A stretch of 41,371 nucleotides of DNA from CAVZLD01 sp964522605 (GTDB taxonomy: Bacteria; Planctomycetota; Planctomycetia; Pirellulales; Pirellulaceae). The notes beneath the pieces are model-generated. The model was given only the letters and a program-made list of their open reading frames with translations. It was not told where the DNA came from and did not search any database. Each line of letters opens with the position of its first letter. Position 1 is the stretch's first letter. The stretch covers positions 1 to 41,371 of the forward strand of contig CAZFWV010000021.1 of assembly GCA_964522605.1 (NCBI GenBank), in the 5' to 3' direction. The position numbers were made by a program, and so were the translations under genes. Positions 34,210-41,371 of this stretch are shown here, in pieces.

Positions 34210-37200
34210 TTAAGCACTGTCACTCCTACTTCGTTTCCGCCACTTCAGTTGTCGTTGGAGATCGATCGCGTGCTGGTTGCTTTGATCGAAGGCCAGGACT
34301 GCGTCCAGGTGAGTTTGGGCCGACGAACAATCTCCAAGACCGTACGATGCCAGGGCAAGCAGAAGTCGATGATCTGCGTCTCGCCGCCCTTGAAGGTCTT
34401 CGGCGAAGACGAGAAGGTTCGGCAAACTCGTTGCAAAGTAATCGATCTTCGCCGGCTCCCCAAGCTTGGATCGGGCAAACTGCGAAAGTGAACGAAATAG
34501 CTCCTCCGCTTCACCGTCGCGGCCGAGTGCGCGGAGCGAAAGACCACGATAGTAGGTTAATGGGCTATATGTCGCGACAGTCATCTCCGAAAAATCGCCG
34601 GCTTGTTCTGCAGATTGACGAAAATGCTCGGCGGCTTCGTCGTCACGTCCGACTTCGCGCAGGCTACGGCCAATCCAATAGTTGACATCGTTCTTGGCCT
34701 GAAGCGGATGGTACGCCTCGCCGAGAGTTTCCGGAGTGTCCATTGCACGGGAAAAGTGCTCGTAAGCGGCGACAGAGTCTCCCCGATCCAGAGCCGCCTG
34801 CCCTAGAAGGAGTCTCGCATTTGTGTACTGTCGGAGTGCAGCCCCCTCACCACCCTCCCAGGGATGAAAGCGACGAGAGGTGACCAGAGCGAGTGCTTCT
34901 TGCGCACGCCCCGTGGCGTTGTACAGCGATGCCAACTCCACGGTGACGTCGTCACGTTGGAGGGCCAAGTCACGATGTGCCTCGAGGAAAGCGAGACGCT
35001 CGGCAAGTGGCCGGTTTCGTTTCTTTGCGAGTTGGTCGTATTCGCAGATCAGTCGCGCGTCGCATGGGGAAAGCTCGATCGCTCGCGCATAGGAAGCAGC
35101 CGCCTTCGCGCCGTCCTGTTGGCTGTTCCAGTAGGCAATGCCCAAGTTGCGGTCGACCTGAGAAACCGTGTGGTTGGCGCCCGCAGCCCGTTCCCAGGCA
35201 TCAATCGCATCGTTATGGCGGCGCTTATCGAACAGGAAATTGCCAAGTCCGTAAGCGGCCAGCGGATCCACGCCTGGCTGCTCGACGGCCCATTGGAGCA
35301 CGATCATTTCCTCAAGCCGTGATGGGAAAAAATAGTCTCCGGACGCGCTTCGCGCCGCCCCCAGTGCATCCTTGACATCCACGTCTTTCGTTTGCGCCTT
35401 CAGCCAGGCAAGCACATAATGCGTCATTGCTGACCGCTCCATCGGGTTCGGTACGGCTACCGGTACGACCTCATGCGCGTGATGCCACTCCACAAGTTCG
35501 ATCGCGTGCCGATAGAATCCCGCTTCGCTGTAGTCAAAGGCTAAATCCAGAATTGTCTGAGCATCATTGCGCGAAAAGACGAGAAATGGGTCCGAGCCGT
35601 CATCTGGGAAAGACTCATTACGGGAGTCCTTTGCGAGAAACTCCCGCGCCCTCTGTTCGTCTACACGAGTCAACACATGGAAAGCCCACAGATCGAGTGG
35701 ATCGACCGACAGCAAATCTTCCAGGATCTCGGTGGGAGATCCGGACGGTACAGGTCCCGAGCCGGCCGTCAGGTGGTGAAGCACGATCGCCTGCAGAACC
35801 CGCGCCTTGTTGTGTTGTCGGTTGGTGTCCAACGAGGCCTCCAAATGGTCGAGTGCGTCCGTCCAATTACTGCGTCGACAATCGATGGCGGCCAGTTGGT
35901 AATAGGCGGGACTGCGCCATTCAGAATTCCATGTTGCCTTGTATAAAGCCTGATAGGAAGCATTCAAATCGCCGAGCCAACGAAGGGCGAGACCGAGATG
36001 GTAATGTGCTTCGCCGGAGATTGGATTCGGATGGCGCCGAGTGAGTCGAGCGATCGCGGTAAGGAGGTGTTCGCGTGCCTGCGCAAATTCGCCGCGGTCG
36101 AGGTACCGCTTTCCCATCGCCAGATGGCATCGAGAGTCTCCTGGATCGCGCGCAATTGCTTCCTCCCAGTAGGGTTCCGGATCGCGCGTGGGATGACGAT
36201 ACAATTCCAAATGTTCTCCGGTCAGAAACAATTCGTCACTCGATTGGATCTCCGAAGGTGCCGCGGGTTCCGAAGCAACTTCCCGAGGGCGAGGCGGGTT
36301 CTGCGTATCCACCGGTCGATAGGCAAGGATGACTCGACCATCCCGACTGCAGAGTTCGATAGAGAACTGAGCCGGTTGATCGCCGGGTAGATCCTGTTCG
36401 ATGTGCTTCCATGACTCGCCGGGCCTCAGCAGAATCCGGGCTCGATAGAACGGCTGCCCCGCATACGAGGCGGTCAATTCTCCTTCGAATAGGCGGGGCA
36501 CGCAAACTCCAAGCTTCATCCCACGGTCAGCTTCAATCGTGCAGGCGAGTGCTGCTTCTTGATTCGCCTGCTGCACTGGTCCAATGTTCTGAATGGGCCA
36601 CCAGAATTGAGAAAACGCTTTCGTTTCGTAAGGAAGCAGGTACGAAAAGTCAGGTTGGTTATCCGTGTAAACGCCCGCCATCAGCTCAACATAGGGCCCG
36701 CCCCGATCCGTGAGTTCCCGATCCCAAGCCCAACCAAACTGCTCATTACCCCACGTCCACTGTTTCTTGCCTGGAGCGATGTGCCGATTGGCGACATGAA
36801 CAAATCCGCCATTCCTTGAATAGTCATACCCGCCGAAGAAATCAAAAGAGGTTTCACAGACCATGTAACTGGTCGGCACGGGGATGTTCTTATACCAACT
36901 GAGGTCGTTGGCGCCCGGCCGATTCTGATAATCGATGCCATAGTAGGAGTTCTCAGCGATTGGGAACGACGAAATGGCTCGAACCGCATGATCTGCCACA
37001 TAGTTGACGTCCGGCGGAAAAAAGGACTGATACCGATCGTGAACCTGTGCGGCAACGTTGGCCCACCACAAAAAACTGCGAGTGATTGGAGTCCGGTTAT
37101 AAAGTCGAACGCGCAGCTCGACCAGCGAGGAGTCAGGTCGCAAACGCACACCATGCATGCCCTTCAGTCGCGTCAACGGGTCATGTTCCGACATCCAGAC

Positions 37201-37668
37201 CGTGTGCGTGCCGTCAGGATCCGCCTCAATAAAAATGTCCGTGGGCATGAACGTGCCGGGACGATGGTGCTGCGGCCAGTTGAACTCAACGCCACCTGAA
37301 ATCCAGGGGCCCGCCAACCCGACGAGCGCCGGTTTAATCACATCCTGGCGGTAGAAGAAATCATAATCGTCGTTGGTCTTATCCTGACCAAGGAAGATCC
37401 GCCCGCCGATCTCGGGGAGCATCACCAGCCGCACATAGTCGTTTTCCAGTAAGGCAGACCGATAAGTTACCGGAATACAATCGTCAAAGATCTTATCGAT
37501 GAACGGCACCGGATACACTTTACCGTTGCTACCTTGGTAGACCCGCTTTTCGAAAAAAACCGGGTTTTTCTCCGGAGCTCCAACGCGATACGTCGGAATT
37601 ACGCGAGGCTCAATCCGTGCAGTGATCATTGAACGACTATCGTAGATCGATTCTGTGTTTCGACTCAT
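34210..37668 (-). CDS. DUF5107 plus TPR-repeat protein
   Basis: The 1152-aa product opens with a DUF5107 domain (about 15-350; EIGGRIFLGQDKTNDDYDF, GPWISGGVEFNWPQHHRPG), related in fold to sugar-binding aldose epimerase-type beta sandwiches. Long arrays of tetratricopeptide repeats fill about 500-1150. No signal peptide is seen, so it is probably cytoplasmic. The start at 37668 overlaps the OxyR stop as ATGA, a strong sign of translational coupling; ATG 37728 and ATG 37629 are weaker choices. DUF5107/TPR proteins are common in planctomycetes and related bacteria beside glycan genes, but their activity is not known. A sugar-binding or modifying role is inferred. Confidence 0.88.
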   Translation of the reverse strand: MSRNTESIYDSRSMITARIEPRVIPTYRVGAPEKNPVFFEKRVYQGSNGKVYPVPFIDKIFDDCIPVTYRSALLENDYVRLVMLPEIGGRIFLGQDKTNDDYDFFYRQDVIKPALVGLAGPWISGGVEFNWPQHHRPGTFMPTDIFIEADPDGTHTVWMSEHDPLTRLKGMHGVRLRPDSSLVELRVRLYNRTPITRSFLWWANVAAQVHDRYQSFFPPDVNYVADHAVRAISSFPIAENSYYGIDYQNRPGANDLSWYKNIPVPTSYMVCETSFDFFGGYDYSRNGGFVHVANRHIAPGKKQWTWGNEQFGWAWDRELTDRGGPYVELMAGVYTDNQPDFSYLLPYETKAFSQFWWPIQNIGPVQQANQEAALACTIEADRGMKLGVCVPRLFEGELTASYAGQPFYRARILLRPGESWKHIEQDLPGDQPAQFSIELCSRDGRVILAYRPVDTQNPPRPREVASEPAAPSEIQSSDELFLTGEHLELYRHPTRDPEPYWEEAIARDPGDSRCHLAMGKRYLDRGEFAQAREHLLTAIARLTRRHPNPISGEAHYHLGLALRWLGDLNASYQALYKATWNSEWRSPAYYQLAAIDCRRSNWTDALDHLEASLDTNRQHNKARVLQAIVLHHLTAGSGPVPSGSPTEILEDLLSVDPLDLWAFHVLTRVDEQRAREFLAKDSRNESFPDDGSDPFLVFSRNDAQTILDLAFDYSEAGFYRHAIELVEWHHAHEVVPVAVPNPMERSAMTHYVLAWLKAQTKDVDVKDALGAARSASGDYFFPSRLEEMIVLQWAVEQPGVDPLAAYGLGNFLFDKRRHNDAIDAWERAAGANHTVSQVDRNLGIAYWNSQQDGAKAAASYARAIELSPCDARLICEYDQLAKKRNRPLAERLAFLEAHRDLALQRDDVTVELASLYNATGRAQEALALVTSRRFHPWEGGEGAALRQYTNARLLLGQAALDRGDSVAAYEHFSRAMDTPETLGEAYHPLQAKNDVNYWIGRSLREVGRDDEAAEHFRQSAEQAGDFSEMTVATYSPLTYYRGLSLRALGRDGEAEELFRSLSQFARSKLGEPAKIDYFATSLPNLLVFAEDLQGRRDADHRLLLALASYGLGDCSSAQTHLDAVLAFDQSNQHAIDLQRQLKWRKRSRSDSA

Positions 37669-38531
37669 CGATGAAGGAATTCTCGGAATGCCTGCGATAG
37701 CCGACTCTGAAAGCGGTATGGGTTCCAAGCAACTGCAATCGTCCGCGTTGGCTTCGGACTTGACAGCGAACGGTAGACGCGGCGATCACTTTCGTCCCTT
37801 TGGCGTGCCATCGCGGGGATCATGGAGACGCCGTGAGATAACGCTACCAGCTCCTGAACCATGGTCAACTGACTCGTCCGTTCGACAGCCACGGGCTGAA
37901 ATGACCTTTGACGACAAAAAGACACAATGTTGCCCGACAGACAATGTGCTTCGTCGAGTAACACAAAAGGAAATGGTTTTACGTCACTCAGGCGGATGCG
38001 GGGCTTTTCGACCAGTGGATGATCTGGCGGCAGTACCAGCAGCAATTCTTCCTGGAACAGCTCCTCGACCTCCAGGTGTTTTGCGGACACGGGCAATGCG
38101 ACAATCGCTAAATCGATTTCTCCCTGACTGCAATCATGAAGCAACAGATCCGTCGTGCTCTCCTGCACAACGAGCGTTGCCTTCGGATACGAAGCAGAGA
38201 ATCGCTGAAGGATCTCGGGCAAAAAGTACGGAGCGACAGTAGGAATCGCACCGATCCGAACGCGTCCGATCTCACCATCATCCATGATCTCGGCTTTCGT
38301 ATCTTCGAGGATCGATAGCACTTGCCGAGCCCGCGACTGGAGCAACGTGCCGGCATCCGTCAGCGAAACGGAGCGCGTCTTCCTTTCGAAAACCGGCTGC
38401 CCGAGTTCCTCTTCAAGCTTTTGAATGGAGCGGCTGAGGGCCGGTTGCGAAACCATCAAGTCCTCGGCAGCCCGTGTGAAATTCCCTCGCTCTGCAACCT
38501 GCAAGAAGTACCGCAACTGATCAACTTCCAT
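37665..38531 (-). CDS. oxyR: OxyR-like LysR-family peroxide regulator
   Basis: The 288-aa product has a LysR helix-turn-helix (about 1-60, FTRAAEDLMVSQPALSRSIQKLE) and an effector domain. The pair Cys197 and Cys206 in HCLSGNIVSFC sits eight residues apart, as in E. coli OxyR Cys199 and Cys208; the offset is only two residues. This supports disulfide sensing of hydrogen peroxide. ATG 38531 has GAGGGA about 9 bases upstream and is preferred over the TTG at 38552. It is divergent from katG, and its stop overlaps the start of the DUF5107 gene, so it leads a three-gene operon ending in a sulfatase. It probably controls both directions. Confidence 0.88.
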   Translation of the reverse strand: MEVDQLRYFLQVAERGNFTRAAEDLMVSQPALSRSIQKLEEELGQPVFERKTRSVSLTDAGTLLQSRARQVLSILEDTKAEIMDDGEIGRVRIGAIPTVAPYFLPEILQRFSASYPKATLVVQESTTDLLLHDCSQGEIDLAIVALPVSAKHLEVEELFQEELLLVLPPDHPLVEKPRIRLSDVKPFPFVLLDEAHCLSGNIVSFCRQRSFQPVAVERTSQLTMVQELVALSHGVSMIPAMARQRDESDRRVYRSLSSPKPTRTIAVAWNPYRFQSRLSQAFREFLHR

Positions 38532-38822
38532 CGGACGAATTCCCTCGATCAAGAGATCCCCATTCCACCGAACATCGTACCAAAAAGGCTCCTCATTGAC
38601 CGCGTCCTCGGAAGATCATTTTCCCTCGGCAAATTGACTTTCGCGAACCAAGCGGCGCAGAGTGGAGCGACTCGACTTGTTCGGTTGCGGCAAGATGCCC
38701 GGCAATTGAGCCGCACGACGGGGCGCACACGCACTCGTGCACCTCCCGGAGCCCCGCATATGCTGGATAAACTGTCGGCGCCAACGATAAACCGGCTGCA
38801 TGGTTCGGATTACCGGAATGCA

Positions 38823-38852
38823 TTGGGTTTATTCGAGGAATCGTCTTATAGT
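38823..38852 (+). promoter_or_regulatory. Possible katG promoter
   Basis: TTGGGT (38823-38828), an 18-base spacer and TATAGT (38847-38852) lie about 68 bases before the katG start. An ATAG half-site, part of the OxyR consensus, falls in the -10 box, but no full four-part OxyR site is seen. The divergent gap 38532-38919 holds no gene. Confidence 0.35.
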
Positions 38853-38919
38853 TGAAAGAGCGATCGGTTTGTTTGGCCGAGCCGACGATGAGATCGTGTC
38901 ATTCAATTGAGGAGAAATC

Positions 38920-41241
38920 ATGGCTACAAGAACTTCGCTTGGACTTGTGATCACCGGCTGCGTGGTGCTCGGGATCACTTCTTCCGCAATCGCCCAACAA
39001 ACGCAGTCTACGAAATCGGGAGACCAAAACGGTGATGCAACCCGCGGTTGCCCGGTAATCGGTGGTACCCTTGCTGACCCATCGGACAGACATACGGCTG
39101 CTGGGGCGATGTCGTATGGCGATTGGTGGCCGAATCAGTTGAACCTGCAAATCCTCCATCAAAACACAACGAAAAGTAATCCGTTGGGAGCGGATTTCAA
39201 TTACGCTGAGGAGTTCAGCACATTGGATGTGAATGAACTCAAGAAGGATATCGAAGTGTTGATGACGACGTCCCAAGACTGGTGGCCCGCCGATTTTGGC
39301 CATTATGGACCACTGTTCATTCGGATGGCCTGGCACAGTGCGGGTACCTATCGCGTTGCGGACGGTCGCGGTGGTGCGAGTTCCGGCACTCAACGCTTCG
39401 CACCGCTCAACAGTTGGCCCGACAATGCGAATCTCGACAAGGCCCGCCGATTGCTCTGGCCAATTAAGCAGAAATATGGCCAGAAGATCTCGTGGGCCGA
39501 TCTGATTGTCTTCGCGGGAAACTGCGCATTGGAGTCGATGGGTTTCGAAACCTTCGGATTCGCATTTGGACGCGAAGACGTGTGGGAACCGGAGACAGAC
39601 ATTAATTGGGGACCAGAAGGTGAATGGTTGGGAGATCAACGCTATCAGGGTGACGGAGAATTAGATAATCCGCTCGCTGCGACGCAAATGGGTCTGATCT
39701 ACGTCAACCCCGAGGGACCGAAGGGAAAGCCGGATCCCCTTGCGGCCGCCGTTGCGATCCGGGAGACATTTGCCCGCATGGCAATGAACGACGAAGAGAC
39801 AGTTGCACTCATTGCCGGCGGACACACCTTCGGGAAAGCCCATGGTGCGGCAGCCCCCAGCGAATATGTCGGGCCTGAACCAGAGGCAGCCAGCATCGAA
39901 GAGCAAGGCCTTGGTTGGAAAAACGCCTACGGGAAGGGCAATGCGGGCGATACGATTACCAGTGGTCTGGAGGGAGCGTGGACGTCCACTCCGACGATGT
40001 GGTCTAACGGTTACTTCAATAACCTTTTCGATTACGAATGGGAGTTGGTGAAGAGTCCCGCGGGCGCTTGGCAGTGGACTCCCAAGAGTTCCGCGGCGGA
40101 GGGAACCGTTCCGGATGCACATGACCCATCGAAGTATCACGCGCCAATCATGTTCACGACGGACCTCGCTCTAAAGATGGATCCGATCTATGGGCCGATC
40201 TCAAAGCGGTTTCACGAGAACCCGCAGGAGTTTCAAACGGCCTTCGCCAAGGCCTGGTACAAATTGATCCACCGTGACATGGGCCCGGTTTCGCGCTGTC
40301 TCGGGCCGATGGTTGCCGAACCCCAGTTGTGGCAAGATCCGATTCCCGAGGTTGATTATGACCTGATCGGGGACCAGGATATTGCAAACCTGAAGGATAA
40401 GATCCTCTCGTCGGGATTGTCCGTTTCGCAACTCGTTTCGACCGCCTGGGCTTCGGCGTCGACGTTTCGTGGCACCGACAAGCGCGGTGGTGCGAACGGA
40501 GCGCGAATTCGGCTCGCACCCCAAAAGGATTGGGAAGTCAACCGGCCAGCAGAACTGGCAAAAGTTCTGCGACAACTTGAAGAGATCCAGCAGGAGTTCA
40601 ACAACTCCCAGACCGGCGGCAAGAAGGTCTCCTTGGCAGACCTGATCGTGCTCGGCGGATGTGCAGCGATTGAGGAAGCTGCGAGAAAGGCTGGAAACGA
40701 CGTCGAAGTTCCGTTTTCGCCGGGGCGCACCGACGCATCGCAGGAGATGACAGACGTGGACTCTTTTGCCGTGCTCGAGCCAACCGCTGATGGATTTCGC
40801 AACTACTTCGGTCATGAGCATGATCGACCCTTCGAAGAGTTGTTGGTCGATCGAGCCCACTTGCTTACGCTCACAGCACCAGAGATGACCGTGCTCGTCG
40901 GCGGCATGCGTGTCCTGCAAACGAACTCGGGTTTTCCGGAGCTTGGAGTTTTTACCAAGCGGCCCGGAACGTTGACCAATGACTTCTTCGTCCATCTGCT
41001 AGACATGGATACTGAATGGAAACAGTCTCCCGTCTGTGAGCACTTCTACGAAGGTCGCGATCGCAAGACAGGGGATGTCTTGTGGACCGCCTCTCGCGTG
41101 GATCTTGTGTTTGGATCTAACTCACAACTTCGCGCCATCGCCGAAGTCTACGCGAGTGACAAGTCGCAACAGAAGTTCGTTGAAGATTTCGTGGCCGCCT
41201 GGAGCAAGGTAATGAACCTGGATCGTTTCGATCTGAAGTGA
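38920..41241 (+). CDS. katG: Secreted catalase-peroxidase
   Basis: The 773-aa product has a signal peptide (about 1-25, ending SSAIA). The bifunctional catalase-peroxidase motifs are intact: distal Arg135, Trp138 and His139 in FIRMAWHSAG, the cross-link partners Tyr261 in GLIYVNPEGP and Met287 in ETFARMAMND, and proximal His302 in IAGGHTFGKAHG. Numbering is shifted by about 31-32 from the M. tuberculosis enzyme. The C-terminal duplicated domain is present. GAGGAG is 7 bases before the ATG. Secretion points to defence against outside or periplasmic peroxide. It lies divergent from the OxyR-like gene, a classical pairing. Confidence 0.96.
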   Translation: MATRTSLGLVITGCVVLGITSSAIAQQTQSTKSGDQNGDATRGCPVIGGTLADPSDRHTAAGAMSYGDWWPNQLNLQILHQNTTKSNPLGADFNYAEEFSTLDVNELKKDIEVLMTTSQDWWPADFGHYGPLFIRMAWHSAGTYRVADGRGGASSGTQRFAPLNSWPDNANLDKARRLLWPIKQKYGQKISWADLIVFAGNCALESMGFETFGFAFGREDVWEPETDINWGPEGEWLGDQRYQGDGELDNPLAATQMGLIYVNPEGPKGKPDPLAAAVAIRETFARMAMNDEETVALIAGGHTFGKAHGAAAPSEYVGPEPEAASIEEQGLGWKNAYGKGNAGDTITSGLEGAWTSTPTMWSNGYFNNLFDYEWELVKSPAGAWQWTPKSSAAEGTVPDAHDPSKYHAPIMFTTDLALKMDPIYGPISKRFHENPQEFQTAFAKAWYKLIHRDMGPVSRCLGPMVAEPQLWQDPIPEVDYDLIGDQDIANLKDKILSSGLSVSQLVSTAWASASTFRGTDKRGGANGARIRLAPQKDWEVNRPAELAKVLRQLEEIQQEFNNSQTGGKKVSLADLIVLGGCAAIEEAARKAGNDVEVPFSPGRTDASQEMTDVDSFAVLEPTADGFRNYFGHEHDRPFEELLVDRAHLLTLTAPEMTVLVGGMRVLQTNSGFPELGVFTKRPGTLTNDFFVHLLDMDTEWKQSPVCEHFYEGRDRKTGDVLWTASRVDLVFGSNSQLRAIAEVYASDKSQQKFVEDFVAAWSKVMNLDRFDLK

Positions 41242-41347
41242 TCGCCCAGGGCCAGAACGTCGCGGCTTCGGCTTGCCCCCCCTGATGAGGTCGTGCAGCT
41301 CTTAAGTTGCTGGCTTGAATGAAGTTACAACATCCTCCCAGCGGCGA

Positions 41348-41371
41348 TTCGTTTAACCCGCAGCCGTCAGG
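41348..41371. repeat. CGTTTAAC hairpin repeat, copy 3 (cut by the window end)
   Basis: TTCGTTTAACCCGCAGCCG resembles the left arm of copies 1 and 2. It lies 107 bases past the katG stop, and the 12-base word GAGGTCGTGCAG (41287-41298) precedes it by about 62 bases, as in copy 2. The second arm is outside the window. Confidence 0.5.

Noticed and set aside
38553..38919. Full OxyR binding site in the oxyR-katG gap
   Set aside because: Only a single ATAG half-site was found, not the four-part ATAG-N7-CTAT pattern.

Overview
The window reads as a piece of a marine-type planctomycete chromosome, most like the Pirellulales (Rhodopirellula/Blastopirellula relatives). The basis is gene content: three secreted S1 sulfatases, two Tat-exported Gfo/Idh/MocA oxidoreductases, a DUF5107-TPR protein, secreted glycoside hydrolases and widely spaced genes separated by palindromic repeats. 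No rRNA, tRNA or CRISPR array was seen. A 100-N assembly gap lies at 30143-30242.

Left part (1-7.8 kb, all +): a Tat-exported Gfo/Idh oxidoreductase, then a PAS-PAS-PAS-GAF histidine kinase overlapping a LuxR/NarL response regulator by one base (TGATG). The third PAS domain carries the FixL haem-ligand pattern. About 700 bp without a gene follows, holding a cluster of inverted repeats (candidate structured RNA). Then come a secreted TPR protein, a 65-aa zinc-ribbon protein and a small 68-aa ORF.

Centre (8-24.3 kb): a six-gene minus-strand run, transcribed as sulfatase -> Gfo/Idh oxidoreductase -> RbsA-like ABC ATPase -> RbsC-RbsB-type fused permease/sugar-binding protein -> GH97 -> GH95 (alpha-L-fucosidase family). 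It is divergent from a second, long sulfatase and an S15/X-Pro dipeptidyl-peptidase-like hydrolase. Together they look like a locus for desulfating and cutting a fucose- or galactose-containing sulfated glycan, importing the sugar and oxidising it.

Right-centre (24.7-32.8 kb): a minimal two-TM potassium channel; a tight GT4-GT4-sulfotransferase operon, probably making a sulfated surface glycan; then a RAYT-type HUH transposase (28867-29922). Around it lie at least eight copies of an AGACACAGAC(C/T) element, confined to about 28.6-32.7 kb, two of them paired as inverted ends of ~150-bp units. The assembly gap sits inside this field and is flanked by an identical 25-mer. A secreted GH39 enzyme lies among the repeats.

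Right end (32.8-41.4 kb): a minus-strand operon OxyR -> DUF5107/TPR protein -> sulfatase (ATGA coupling between the first two), divergent from a secreted catalase-peroxidase (KatG). The OxyR has both redox cysteines at OxyR spacing.

Three kinds of dispersed intergenic repeat occur besides the RAYT-linked one: CTCGTTTAAC-capped long hairpins (3 copies, at gene 3' ends), a 47-bp conserved core (2 copies), and a 79-bp imperfect inverted repeat (1 copy). The strongest candidates for something undescribed are the RAYT/AGACACAGACC system, the FixL-like haem PAS in a NarX-type kinase, the structured region at 5247-5385, and the OxyR-led sulfatase operon.
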